Shown: positions 1-11,639, counted from the first letter of the stretch. The stretch is 64,000 nt of DNA from Actinernus sp. WN-2022 (GCA_030867875.1 JAOWCC010000028.1:310001-374000); one strand, 5' to 3'. The notes: a model not told the origin generated them from the sequence alone. Program-made: numbers and translations.

Positions 1-656
1 CCAACTTTGCCTGACGTATGGCGCAACGATTTGCTTAGTGAAAGATGTACATTTTCCACTAGGTCTGAGAAAAAAGGTGCATTTTTGGGATCAAAACGTT
101 GAAAAGTGAGTTACTGGCTTTTAAAGCCAACAAGTACGCATTAATTTAGTTGTGTAACCTAAATTTCAAAGTGGCGCCATTTCTCGACCTTTTAATGGAT
201 TTCGATGCACTATACGGCAATACAACGGCCTCTTCCTGTACTTTCAGACTGGCGTGCCAGTTTTGCCCTATTTGGAGTAGAAAATCCGAAAATGTGTTTT
301 TTTGTAACCTAACCTTAATCTCTCAAAGTTACTTGTGTACCCTAATATCTTCAAAGTGGCGCCATTTCTCGAGCTTTCAATGGATTTCGATGCACTATAC
401 GGCAATACAACGTTCTCTTCATGTAGATTGCGTTTAATGGATGGAAGTTTCCTGTATTTTGAGTAACAATACCAGAAAATGGCCTTTTTCTAACCTAAGC
501 ATAACCTCTAGGTCTCAAATAAAGAAATTATGGGATAGATCTCACACAAGTAAATTATGGGATAGAAAGGCCATTAAAGTCTTCAACTGTCATTTGCCGT
601 TTCAAGAAAACGGCAAAAACACGGGTTACTGGCTTTTAAAGCTAAAGGCACACAAG

Positions 657-723
657 ATCTAGCATGTTTTCACAAAAGGGGGTTTTAGGTTCTAGGGCTC
701 CTTTTGTGGAAACAGCGTAGATC
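657..723. repeat. Long palindrome centre in unit 1
   Basis: The 5-base centre of ordinary units is replaced by 67 bases that start and end in ATC(T) and contain an inner stem: TTTTCACAAAAGG pairs imperfectly with CCTTTTGTGGAAA around a loop rich in G and T. The same segment recurs at 4009-4075 and, cut short, at 7399-7464. Confidence 0.9.
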
Positions 724-1452
724 TTGTGTGCCTTTAAGCTTTAAAAGCCAGTTACTCGTGTTTTTGCCGCTTTCTTGAAAGGGCAAATGACAGTTTACGA
801 CTTTTCTGGCCTTTCTTTCCAATAATTGATCTGTAGGTATTTTATGAGGGTGGTGTGGGGTGGGGAGGAGTAGTTCAAAAAATTTCGCGAAAAACCAACT
901 TTGCCTGACGTATGGCGCAACGATTTGCTTAGTGAAAGATGTACATTTTCCACTAGGTCTGAGAAAAAAGGTGCATTTTTGGGATCAAAACGTTGAAAAG
1001 TGAGTTACTGGCTTTTAAAGCCAACAAGTACGCATTAATTTAGTTGTGTAACCTAAATTTCAAAGTGGCGCCATTTCTCGACCTTTTAATGGATTTCGAT
1101 GCACTATACGGCAATACAACGGCCTCTTCCTGTACTTTCAGACTGGCGTGCCAGTTTTGCCCTATTTGGAGTAGAAAATCCGAAAATGTGTTTTTTTGTA
1201 ACCTAACCTTAATCTCTCAAAGTTACTTGTGTACCCTAATATCTTCAAAGTGGCGCCATTTCTCGAGCTTTCAATGGATTTCGATGCACTATACGGCAAT
1301 ACAACGTTCTCTTCATGTAGATTGCGTTTAATGGATGGAAGTTTCCTGTATTTTGAGTAACAATACCAGAAAATGGCCTTTTTCTAACCTAAGCATAACC
1401 TCTAGGTCTCAAATAAAGAAATTATGGGATAGATCTCACACAAGTAAATTAT

Positions 1453-1652
1453 GGGATAGAAAGGCCATTAAAGTCTTCAACTGTCATTTGCCGTTTCAAG
1501 AAAACGGCAAAAACACGGGTTACTGGCTTTTAAAGCTAAAGGCACACAAGAATTCTTGTGTGCCTTTAAGCTTTAAAAGCCAGTTACTCGTGTTTTTGCC
1601 GCTTTCTTGAAAGGGCAAATGACAGTTTACGACTTTTCTGGCCTTTCTTTCC
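1453..1652. repeat. 200-bp palindrome, example from unit 2
   Basis: Two arms of about 100 bases are reverse complements around the centre AAGAATTCTT at 1548-1557. They match from GGATAGAAAGG on the left to CCTTTCTTTCC on the right with scattered mismatches. The same palindrome lies in all complete units, so the array could extrude a long hairpin every 0.8 kb. Confidence 0.93.
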
Positions 1653-4008
1653 AATAATTGATCTGTAGGTATTTTATGAGGGTGGTGTGGGGTGGGGAGG
1701 AGTAGTTCAAAAAATTTCGCGAAAAACCAACTTTGCCTGACGTATGGCGCAACGATTTGCTTAGTGAAAGATGTACATTTTCCACTAGGTCTGAGAAAAA
1801 AGGTGCATTTTTGGGATCAAAACGTTGAAAAGTGAGTTACTGGCTTTTAAAGCCAACAAGTACGCATTAATTTAGTTGTGTAACCTAAATTTCAAAGTGG
1901 CGCCATTTCTCGACCTTTTAATGGATTTCGATGCACTATACGGCAATACAACGGCCTCTTCCTGTACTTTCAGACTGGCGTGCCAGTTTTGCCCTATTTG
2001 GAGGAGAAAATCCGAAAATGTGTTTTTTTGTAACCTAACCTTAATCTCTCAAAGTTACTTGTGTACCCTAATATCTTCAAAGTGGCGCCATTTCTCGAGC
2101 TTTCAATGGATTTCGATGCACTATACGGCAATACAACGTTCTCTTCATGTAGATTGCGTTTAATGGATGGAAGTTTCCTGTATTTTGAGTAACAATACCA
2201 GAAAATGGCCTTTTTCTAACCTAAGCATAACCTCTAGGTCTCAAATAAAGAAATTATGGGATAGATCTCACACAAGTAAATTATGGGATAGAAAGGCCAT
2301 TAAAGTCTTCAACTGTCATTTGCCGTTTCAAGAAAACGGCAAAAACACGGGTTACTGGCTTTTAAAGCTAAAGGCACACAAGAATTCTTGTGTGCCTTTA
2401 AGCTTTAAAAGCCAGTTACTCGTGTTTTTGCCGCTTTCTTGAAAGGGCAAATGACAGTTTACGACTTTTCTGGCCTTTCTTTCCAATAATTGATCTGTAG
2501 GTATTTTATGAGGGTGGTGTGGGGTGGGGAGGAGTAGTTCAAAAAATTTCGTGCTTAGTGAAAGATGTACATTTTCCACTAGGTCTGAGAAAAAAGGTGC
2601 ATTTTTGGGATCAAAACGTTGAAAAGTGAGTTACTGGCTTTTAAAGCCAACAAGTACGCATTAATTTAGTTGTGTAACCTAAATTTCAAAGTGGCGCCAT
2701 TTCTCGACCTTTTAATGGATTTCGATGCACTATACGGCAATACAACGGCCTCTTCCTGTACTTTCAGACTGGCGTGCCAGTTTTGCCCTATTTGGAGGAG
2801 AAAATCCGAAAATGTGTTTTTTTGTAACCTAACCTTAATCTCTCAAAGTTACTTGTGTACCCTAATATCTTCAAAGTGGCGCCATTTCTCGAGCTTTCAA
2901 TGGATTTCGATGCACTATACGGCAATACAACGTTCTCTTCATGTAGATTGCGTTTAATGGATGGAAGTTTCCTGTATTTTGAGTAACAATACCAGAAAAT
3001 GGCCTTTTTCTAACCTAAGCATAACCTCTAGGTCTCAAATAAAGAAATTATGGGATAGATCTCACACAAGTAAATTATGGGATAGAAAGGCCATTAAAGT
3101 CTTCAACTGTCATTTGCCGTTTCAAGAAAACGGCAAAAACACGGGTTACTGGCTTTTAAAGCTAAAGGCACACAAGAATTCTTGTGTGCCTTTAAGCTTT
3201 AAAAGCCAGTTACTCGTGTTTTTGCCGCTTTCTTGAAAGGGCAAATGACAGTTTACGACTTTTCTGGCCTTTCTTTCCAATAATTGATCTGTAGGTATTT
3301 TATGAGGGTGGTGTGGGGTGGGGAGGAGTAGTTCAAAAAATTTCGCGAAAAACCAACTTTGCCTGACGTATGGCGCAACGATTTGCTTAGTGAAAGATGT
3401 ACATTTTCCACTAGGTCTGAGAAAAAAGGTGCATTTTTGGGATCAAAACGTTGAAAAGTGAGTTACTGGCTTTTAAAGCCAACAAGTACGCATTAATTTA
3501 GTTGTGTAACCTAAATTTCAAAGTGGCGCCATTTCTCGACCTTTTAATGGATTTCGATGCACTATACGGCAATACAACGGCCTCTTCCTGTACTTTCAGA
3601 CTGGCGTGCCAGTTTTGCCCTATTTGGAGGAGAAAATCCGAAAATGTGTTTTTTTGTAACCTAACCTTAATCTCTCAAAGTTACTTGTGTACCCTAATAT
3701 CTTCAAAGTGGCGCCATTTCTCGAGCTTTCAATGGATTTCGATGCACTATACGGCAATACAACGTTCTCTTCATGTAGATTGCGTTTAATGGATGGAAGT
3801 TTCCTGTATTTTGAGTAACAATACCAGAAAATGGCCTTTTTCTAACCTAAGCATAACCTCTAGGTCTCAAATAAAGAAATTATGGGATAGATCTCACACA
3901 AGTAAATTATGGGATAGAAAGGCCATTAAAGTCTTCAACTGTCATTTGCCGTTTCAAGAAAACGGCAAAAACACGGGTTACTGGCTTTTAAAGCTAAAGG
4001 CACACAAG

Positions 4009-4075
4009 ATCTAGCATGTTTTCACAAAAGGGGGTTTTAGGTTCTAGGGCTCCTTTTGTGGAAACAGCGTAGATC
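4009..4075. repeat. Long palindrome centre in unit 5
   Basis: Identical by eye to the unit 1 segment at 657-723. It marks the fourth unit of the first four-unit higher-order block (units 2-5). Confidence 0.9.
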
Positions 4076-7000
4076 TTGTGTGCCTTTAAGCTTTAAAAGC
4101 CAGTTACTCGTGTTTTTGCCGCTTTCTTGAAAGGGCAAATGACAGTTTACGACTTTTCTGGCCTTTCTTTCCAATAATTGATCTGTAGGTATTTTATGAG
4201 GGTGGTGTGGGGTGGGGAGGAGTAGTTCAAAAAATTTCGCGAAAAACCAACTTTGCCTGACGTATGGCGCAACGATTTGCTTAGTGAAAGATGTACATTT
4301 TCCACTAGGTCTGAGAAAAAAGGTGCATTTTTGGGATCAAAACGTTGAAAAGTGAGTTACTGGCTTTTAAAGCCAACAAGTACGCATTAATTTAGTTGTG
4401 TAACCTAAATTTCAAAGTGGCGCCATTTCTCGACCTTTTAATGGATTTCGATGCACTATACGGCAATACAACGGCCTCTTCCTGTACTTTCAGACTGGCG
4501 TGCCAGTTTTGCCCTATTTGGAGTAGAAAATCCGAAAATGTGTTTTTTTGTAACCTAACCTTAATCTCTCAAAGTTACTTGTGTACCCTAATATCTTCAA
4601 AGTGGCGCCATTTCTCGAGCTTTCAATGGATTTCGATGCACTATACGGCAATACAACGTTCTCTTCATGTAGATTGCGTTTAATGGATGGAAGTTTCCTG
4701 TATTTTGAGTAACAATACCAGAAAATGGCCTTTTTCTAACCTAAGCATAACCTCTAGGTCTCAAATAAAGAAATTATGGGATAGATCTCACACAAGTAAA
4801 TTATGGGATAGAAAGGCCATTAAAGTCTTCAACTGTCATTTGCCGTTTCAAGAAAACGGCAAAAACACGGGTTACTGGCTTTTAAAGCTAAAGGCACACA
4901 AGAATTCTTGTGTGCCTTTAAGCTTTAAAAGCCAGTTACTCGTGTTTTTGCCGCTTTCTTGAAAGGGCAAATGACAGTTTACGACTTTTCTGGCCTTTCT
5001 TTCCAATAATTGATCTGTAGGTATTTTATGAGGGTGGTGTGGGGTGGGGAGGAGTAGTTCAAAAAATTTCGCGAAAAACCAACTTTGCCTGACGTATGGC
5101 GCAACGATTTGCTTAGTGAAAGATGTACATTTTCCACTAGGTCTGAGAAAAAAGGTGCATTTTTGGGATCAAAACGTTGAAAAGTGAGTTACTGGCTTTT
5201 AAAGCCAACAAGTACGCATTAATTTAGTTGTGTAACCTAAATTTCAAAGTGGCGCCATTTCTCGACCTTTTAATGGATTTCGATGCACTATACGGCAATA
5301 CAACGGCCTCTTCCTGTACTTTCAGACTGGCGTGCCAGTTTTGCCCTATTTGGAGGAGAAAATCCGAAAATGTGTTTTTTTGTAACCTAACCTTAATCTC
5401 TCAAAGTTACTTGTGTACCCTAATATCTTCAAAGTGGCGCCATTTCTCGAGCTTTCAATGGATTTCGATGCACTATACGGCAATACAACGTTCTCTTCAT
5501 GTAGATTGCGTTTAATGGATGGAAGTTTCCTGTATTTTGAGTAACAATACCAGAAAATGGCCTTTTTCTAACCTAAGCATAACCTCTAGGTCTCAAATAA
5601 AGAAATTATGGGATAGATCTCACACAAGTAAATTATGGGATAGAAAGGCCATTAAAGTCTTCAACTGTCATTTGCCGTTTCAAGAAAACGGCAAAAACAC
5701 GGGTTACTGGCTTTTAAAGCTAAAGGCACACAAGAATTCTTGTGTGCCTTTAAGCTTTAAAAGCCAGTTACTCGTGTTTTTGCCGCTTTCTTGAAAGGGC
5801 AAATGACAGTTTACGACTTTTCTGGCCTTTCTTTCCAATAATTGATCTGTAGGTATTTTATGAGGGTGGTGTGGGGTGGGGAGGAGTAGTTCAAAAAATT
5901 TCGCGAAAAACCAACTTTGCCTGACGTATGGCGCAACGATTTGCTTAGTGAAAGATGTACATTTTCCACTAGGTCTGAGAAAAAAGGTGCATTTTTGGGA
6001 TCAAAACGTTGAAAAGTGAGTTACTGGCTTTTAAAGCCAACAAGTACGCATTAATTTAGTTGTGTAACCTAAATTTCAAAGTGGCGCCATTTCTCGACCT
6101 TTTAATGGATTTCGATGCACTATACGGCAATACAACGGCCTCTTCCTGTACTTTCAGACTGGCGTGCCAGTTTTGCCCTATTTGGAGGAGAAAATCCGAA
6201 AATGTGTTTTTTTGTAACCTAACCTTAATCTCTCAAAGTTACTTGTGTACCCTAATATCTTCAAAGTGGCGCCATTTCTCGAGCTTTCAATGGATTTCGA
6301 TGCACTATACGGCAATACAACGTTCTCTTCATGTAGATTGCGTTTAATGGATGGAAGTTTCCTGTATTTTGAGTAACAATACCAGAAAATGGCCTTTTTC
6401 TAACCTAAGCATAACCTCTAGGTCTCAAATAAAGAAATTATGGGATAGATCTCACACAAGTAAATTATGGGATAGAAAGGCCATTAAAGTCTTCAACTGT
6501 CATTTGCCGTTTCAAGAAAACGGCAAAAACACGGGTTACTGGCTTTTAAAGCTAAAGGCACACAAGAATTCTTGTGTGCCTTTAAGCTTTAAAAGCCAGT
6601 TACTCGTGTTTTTGCCGCTTTCTTGAAAGGGCAAATGACAGTTTACGACTTTTCTGGCCTTTCTTTCCAATAATTGATCTGTAGGTATTTTATGAGGGTG
6701 GTGTGGGGTGGGGAGGAGTAGTTCAAAAAATTTCGCGAAAAACCAACTTTGCCTGACGTATGGCGCAACGATTTGCTTAGTGAAAGATGTACATTTTCCA
6801 CTAGGTCTGAGAAAAAAGGTGCATTTTTGGGATCAAAACGTTGAAAAGTGAGTTACTGGCTTTTAAAGCCAACAAGTACGCATTAATTTAGTTGTGTAAC
6901 CTAAATTTCAAAGTGGCGCCATTTCTCGACCTTTTAATGGATTTCGATGCACTATACGGCAATACAACGGCCTCTTCCTGTACTTTCAGACTGGCGTGCC

Positions 7001-7398
7001 AGTTTTGCCCTATTTGGAGGAGAAAATCCGAAAATGTGTTTTTTTGTAACCTAACCTTAATCTCTCAAAGTTACTTGTGTACCCTAATATCTTCAAAGTG
7101 GCGCCATTTCTCGAGCTTTCAATGGATTTCGATGCACTATACGGCAATACAACGTTCTCTTCATGTAGATTGCGTTTAATGGATGGAAGTTTCCTGTATT
7201 TTGAGTAACAATACCAGAAAATGGCCTTTTTCTAACCTAAGCATAACCTCTAGGTCTCAAATAAAGAAATTATGGGATAGATCTCACACAAGTAAATTAT
7301 GGGATAGAAAGGCCATTAAAGTCTTCAACTGTCATTTGCCGTTTCAAGAAAACGGCAAAAACACGGGTTACTGGCTTTTAAAGCTAAAGGCACACAAG

Positions 7399-7464
7399 AT
7401 CTAGCATGTTTTCACAAAAGGGGGTTTTAGGTTCTAGGGCTCCTTTTGTGGAAACAGCGTAGAT
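7399..7464. repeat. Long palindrome centre in unit 9, array end
   Basis: Same segment as 657-723 up to GCGTAGAT. The right palindrome arm expected after it is missing and unique AT-rich DNA follows. The array therefore stops at the right edge of this hairpin segment. Confidence 0.9.
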
Positions 7465-8144
7465 GTATTTATGTTAAATTATACAGATACAATGTTTAAA
7501 TGTAGTTTCAATATATTTGCATTTACATAATTTCTTCTGCTTAACTTCAAATCTTCCTTTGTTCCTTCACTCGTTTCAACGAGTTTCTTTGTTAGCCCTA
7601 AAATGACACGTTATCAATTGAGCATTGTAGTAAATTGTGCTGTTTCCTCGGAACAAGTCGTTAAGTGTTAAATATGACTCTTATATTATCAGCAAAGCTA
7701 TATGATTTCCCTTTATCCAACTATTTCAAAAAACTGTTTCCTAAATTTTAAGAGTAATTTTGGTAAGCACACATATAATTACTAAACATACTTTATTGAG
7801 TGTTCCCCGAGGCGCTTCTCGACACACATTACAATATTAAAAATACATAAAATGGTTAATACCAATTCTAAGATAATTTAAAATCTAATTTAATGTACAT
7901 TGTATTCTAAAAATTTTAATTGTGATAAGAAACGGCGGTGAAGCTGATTCCTAGATTTCATGAGCTCTTCGATTTCAGGTGAGACGTATTAAATGACAAG
8001 GATGACTGCGGATCTTTAAAGTCCTAACAGGGGTATGAGCTTCAAGTGTAGACTGAAGAACATCATTGAAGGTCGCTAATTTGGCATTCACTACCCCAAC
8101 CGAAAAGACGGTCCGAGTTAGCAGCAAGGTCAGCAGTAAATAGC
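7465..8144. other. AT-rich stretch, no gene seen
   Basis: No convincing coding exon, RNA gene or repeat family was recognised between the satellite and the SINE. The DNA is AT-rich with frequent stops in all frames. Confidence 0.6.
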
Positions 8145-8402
8145 GAGGGCTCATGGGTGACGCAGTGTGTTAGCGCTCGCCTCTCACCGCTGTGGCCCGA
8201 GTTCGAGTCGGTGCCATATGTGGGTTGAGATTGTTTGTTATGTTGTTGTTGCCACCAGGGTTTTCTCCAGGTTCTCCGGTTTCCTCCCTCAACATGTGAG
8301 TTTGAGAGTAGTATGTATAAAAATATATGAATGTAGTGGGGAGTGTGTGTGGAGTTGAACGTAGGCCCCCACCAGCTATGCTGAAATACATAGCCTGCTA
8401 CT
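8145..8402 (+). mobile_element. tRNA-derived SINE, copy 1
   Basis: A tRNA-like head carries TTAGCGCTCGCC (box A-like) and GAGTTCGAGTC (box B, GTTCRANNC). It is followed by a body with TTTTCTCCAGGTTCTCCGG and TTTCCTCCCTC, which recurs in the copies near 11.7 kb and 62.5 kb. The copy interrupts the C-terminal end of a LINE endonuclease remnant on its right. The 3' part (GTAGTATG onward) differs from the other copies, so the right boundary is approximate. Confidence 0.72.
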
Positions 8403-8804
8403 GACAAAAAAAATTGTTTTCCTTATAGCTACGCACGGTGATGTAACAAGGGGGAGGCTTTCGGGACTTCAACCTAAATACGGCGTAGATTGGAAGGTGG
8501 CCATTAATAGGAGTATTGAAAACACCACTGTTGCGTACAAGTGCAGGGGACGAGACAAGAATAACATCGATGAGTGACTGGCAGGTGTTTGTCATTCTGG
8601 TTGGAGCCGGTGTTGATAACTTGCGCGAGATTCAGTTCAGTAGACACATTTACGAGCGCCCTGTTCTCGTCTTTCAAGGTGTTACAATTCAGGTCGCCAA
8701 GAACAACAATCGGTTTGCTTAAAGTGAGAACTTGGATATAGTTAGGCTTGAAAAGGTTCTAAAAACAGGACAGAGGACAGTCTGGTGGTCGATATGGAGT
8801 AATA

Positions 8805-8947
8805 CAGTACCGCTCGAAACCTGTATTGTGTTTGCACCATTATACTGTATAGCGTAGCTCTATTGTTTTTGTACTGCACGTTCTAAAGGTTAGGGTGTTT
8901 TGTATTGTTGGGTAAGCCAATGCTGTGGCTCGTTTCGAGCGGTACAG
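8805..8947. mobile_element. MITE with CAGTACCGC ends
   Basis: Terminal inverted repeats CAGTACCGCTCGAAAC (8805-8820) and GTTTCGAGCGGTAC (8932-8945) bound 143 bp with no coding capacity. The left end is preceded by TA, as in Tc1/mariner-type insertions; the right end is slightly mutated and lacks a clear TA. The first nine bases match the ends of the foldback element at 11029-13235. Confidence 0.75.
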
Positions 8948-8967
8948 GCCGGCTCTCGATATGACAC

Positions 8968-9112
8968 CAAGGCCGGCGGAACAGGGGCGGCCGCCCCACT
9001 TTTGCGGCCAAGTTTGAAATTTTAGCTGACGTAATCATTTTAAAAATATGTTAAATTTCTCGCGCCTTCGGCACTCGGCCGCCCCACTTCCAAAATGCTT
9101 CCGCCGGCCCTG
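8968..9112. mobile_element. GC-rich MITE, hAT-like ends
   Basis: Ends CAAGGCCGGCGGAA and TTCCGCCGGCCCTG are near-perfect inverted repeats, with a second inner inverted block (GGCGGCCGCCCCAC and GGCCGCCCCACTT). GACAC flanks both sides (8963-8967 and 9113-9117), which may be part of a decayed target duplication. CAGGG-type termini suggest hAT, by inference. Confidence 0.65.
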
Positions 9113-9357
9113 GACACACATATCACGACTGACTTTGATTTCTTGCATTGAAGTTTTATTCAGAACTGAAAAAAATTAGCATCGGATATTCGTGAAAGCT
9201 CGTTTAATACAGAAGATGTTATATCCTTCCGCACGTAAGCGCATACACCACCGCCCTTCTTGTGTAGACGATCAAGTCTATACAACTTGTATCCATCTAT
9301 ACTGATCTCGCCATTGGTTACCGTGGAATTGAGCCATGTTTCCGAGATTGTAAATAC

Positions 9358-10289
9358 TAGACATCTTTAGGTTTGAACACTTTTACAGAAAAACGTAACC
9401 TGAATTGTGTGTGAGATACAAAACAATCTGAGCTAACCAGTTTGAGTGACGTCCTTTGTTGGTTTCCACATCGCTATCAGACCAGAACTACAGTCAGTAG
9501 TAGTTGAACTGTTTTTCAGTCGAGATGTAGACCAGGTGATATTCGACTCGATTGAACTCGAATATTTTTAAAAGGTTAGAAAAGCAGTGCGCCATACTTC
9601 CTACGAATATTCAAGACAACATTGCATTTAAACAAGCAGCCATATGCCCAGCGGCTTGGGATCCCTGTGGTGACGTCATTGTTTCCCGCGAAAATCTAGT
9701 GAGCATGACATTGTTTGTGGTCAGCGGCATGTACCGTTTCTTTTCTAAAGTCTCAAATATGGAGCTTCTATTAAAAATGGACAAGAAAATGGAAAGAAAA
9801 CCCACAAACAGAGTTTATTAGAGTGTTTTAGAGCTGATAAATACGTTACTAAAGGTCTGTACGGTATGATTCTACACTGGATTGGATTCAAAGGTGCTAG
9901 ATGTGATTTACCAGCGAGTCGATCGACTCACTCCAAACAAACATGCGAAAATTGCGATGTACCAAATTATACTACTGACTTATGATTATTGGAAAACGTG
10001 CCGAAATACCCGGTGAAAAGGCAAAATGGAGGCAATAACACGGGGAATAACACTACATGGATGGCCTTGATATCACTTGAGATCATGGAAAGAACAGTGC
10101 CTTCACATAATGAGTGCGTGTGTCAACTGGAAGGAGGACATTGACATCAAAATGGCTAATGTAATAAACACAGCAAAGACTATACTATATGTATACAGGA
10201 ACAGGACATGATTTGTTATGTAAGCTGACGTGTGAAAAAACAAAGCTGCTTCTAAACCGGTAAGATATGTTATACAATGTACTTATTGC
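9358..10289. other. No gene recognised
   Basis: A short open frame (9552-9821) exists on both strands but resembles no family. Near 9670 the sequence has GTGACGTCA and TCCCGCGAAAA, which resemble CRE and E2F sites, but there is no linked exon. Confidence 0.5.
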
Positions 10290-10480
10290 TTACCCAGGTT
10301 GAGAATCTTGGCAAGATCTTGGCAAGATTACATGTAGATCTTGTCAATCTTGCAAGATCTTGCAAGATCTTGCCAATTTAAGATTAGATCTTGCCAAGAT
10401 CTTATATACCTGTTATAAATTAAATAGTACATCATTCCCCAGGTTGAGAATCTTGCCAAGATCATGCCAATCTTGCCTAA
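10290..10480. repeat. AAGATCTTGC short palindromic repeat cluster
   Basis: CAAGATCTTG and close variants occur repeatedly between 10310 and 10410. The phrase AGGTTGAGAATCTTG occurs twice (about 10297 and 10441). Probably an inverted-repeat element with internal GATC palindromes; exact ends not determined. Confidence 0.6.
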
Positions 10481-10543
10481 ATTAGATATTAATTGCTTTT
10501 AATATATAATTTTCAATGAAATAACCAGTGTACATCTCTTTCG

Positions 10544-10612
10544 AAAAAGTGATATATTCACGTGTGAAGACTGATAAATGATATCTTCACACATGAAGAT
10601 ATCACTTTTGAA
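10544..10612. repeat. Hairpin, AAGTGATAT arms
   Basis: AAAAGTGATATATTCACGTG with its continuation pairs with the segment ending GAAGATATCACTTTTG, leaving a short loop near 10573-10582. Likely one end of a MITE that includes the next hairpin. Confidence 0.7.
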
Positions 10613-10713
10613 AATGACTTGCTTTCAAAGATTTCTAGCCTTTTTAGTTGGAGATTGAAACTGGTATTAAATTCATCGATAATTATATATTAAACAGCAT
10701 TATGTGGCCGCTT

Positions 10714-10818
10714 GGAGATACAGATTTTATCTTCTCGTGTTGATGAAATATCTTACTCGTTCGCTGTGCTCACTCGTAAGATATTTCATCAACACTCGAA
10801 GATAAAATCTGTATCTCC
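10714..10818. repeat. 105-bp near-perfect hairpin
   Basis: GGAGATACAGATTTTATCTT on the left is the reverse complement of the right end, and the inner bases GTTGATGAAATATCTTAC pair with GTAAGATATTTCATCAAC. The loop is centred at about 10766. No coding capacity. Probably a MITE. Confidence 0.85.
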
Positions 10819-11028
10819 GCATGACCATGTAATAATTATCCTCTGTACATTTAATACTTAACGTTTCACTGAAGCACAAGCCAGCAAGACAATTAATGAT
10901 AATTAATTAACCTGAGAATTAAGAATCAGTGGGTGGGTATTGATCTGACTCCTTCATTTGTTTTTCTACCTCAGAGGAAGAAAAGAGGAACTTTAGATTT
11001 ACCTTTTATCCCAGTCATGTAGAATGTA

Positions 11029-11256
11029 CAGTACCGCCTGGAACTATAGGTACATTTGATCGCGATCGAGTCGCGATCAAATTGCGTGTACTGACCGCGA
11101 TCTGCTCGCACCTTGCTCGCGATCTGCTCGCACCTTGCTCGCGATCTGCTCGCACCTTGCTCGCGATCTGCTCGCACCTTGCTCGCACCTTGCTCGCGAT
11201 CTGCTCTCACCTTGCTCGCGATCGGCTCGCACCTTGCTCGCGATCTGACTGCGATC
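11029..11256. repeat. Left arm, 22-bp minisatellite
   Basis: After the CAGTACCGCC terminus come GATCGCGATC palindromes, then about seven units of CGATCTGCTCGCACCTTGCT. The reading frames are open in several registers only because the unit lacks stops. Confidence 0.88.
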
Positions 11257-11639
11257 ACTATGATGATCGCGATCATCAGTCGCAGTCTACAGCCGGGAAA
11301 CAAAATGCCTGCTTATGAACATTTCCACAAACCTCTTGGATCTATAAAATTTACGTGTACGTTCCACTTGAACACGGGCTAAACTTTTTATTAGTGAAAG
11401 AGTTTAAATCCAGGATCCTAAACCCAATGCAGGGGAACAAGTATTAATTCGAGATAGAGAGGTTATCATACGATGAACGGCAAAAATTCGGCCAAGCGGC
11501 TGAAGCGGCAGGGTGTCTCGATCACGCCATTACGTACATGTAGCAATTTTAAAATGAAGCTTTTGAAGCTACAGTCTTCAAATCCGCAACGAATGTTCCT
11601 CGGTGGTCTTGACTACCTAATTGTTCATCAAAACATTTG

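Larger units (their letters stand above)
1..7464. repeat. Satellite array, nine units of 794-894 bp
   Basis: Nine head-to-tail copies are seen. The same internal landmark recurs at 150, 1044, 1876, 2670, 3502, 4396, 5228, 6060 and 6892, giving spacings of 894, 832, 794, 832, 894, 832, 832 and 832 bp. The units are almost identical; one visible substitution (TTTGGAGTAG versus TTTGGAGGAG) separates units 1, 2 and 6 from the rest. Units 1, 5 and 9 carry a 62-bp longer palindrome centre. Each unit holds an internal duplication of about 184 bp (the GTGGCGCCATTTCTCGA segment occurs twice) and a 200-bp palindrome. Short open frames of 95, 91 and 73 codons recur in every unit but show no protein-like features. 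The left end runs off the window; the right end is abrupt at 7464. Confidence 0.97.
8403..9357 (-). pseudogene. LINE endonuclease remnant, broken
   Basis: On the minus strand, conceptual translation gives pieces of an apurinic-like endonuclease of non-LTR retrotransposons. From high to low coordinates: ISETWLNSTVTNGEISIDGY with KKGGGVCAYVRKD (about 9350-9190), then YRPPDCPL (near 8790), then KPIVVLGDLNCNTL (near 8700-8650), then SLIDVILVSSPALV with SGVFNTPINGHLPIYAVF (8575-8470). These are the SETWL, YRPP, GDLN and DHLP-type blocks of that family. The copy has a frameshift near 8600, a stop near 9150, and two MITEs (8805-8947, 8968-9112) inserted between the AYVRKD and YRPP blocks. It is cut off by the SINE. 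No reverse transcriptase follows, so it is dead. Confidence 0.85.

Noticed and set aside
150..7404. Recurrent 95-, 91- and 73-codon open frames in every satellite unit
   Set aside because: They recur only because the DNA unit recurs. They cross the internal duplication and the palindrome and have no start context, domain or codon signal.
1..7464. CRISPR-like array
   Set aside because: Units are hundreds of bases long, without unique spacers, and the genome is eukaryotic.
10971..11382. Open frames rich in RSRARCEQIASKV-type repeats, and the same at 12860-13347
   Set aside because: Translations of the 22-bp minisatellite in all registers on both strands; an effect of a stop-free repeat unit.
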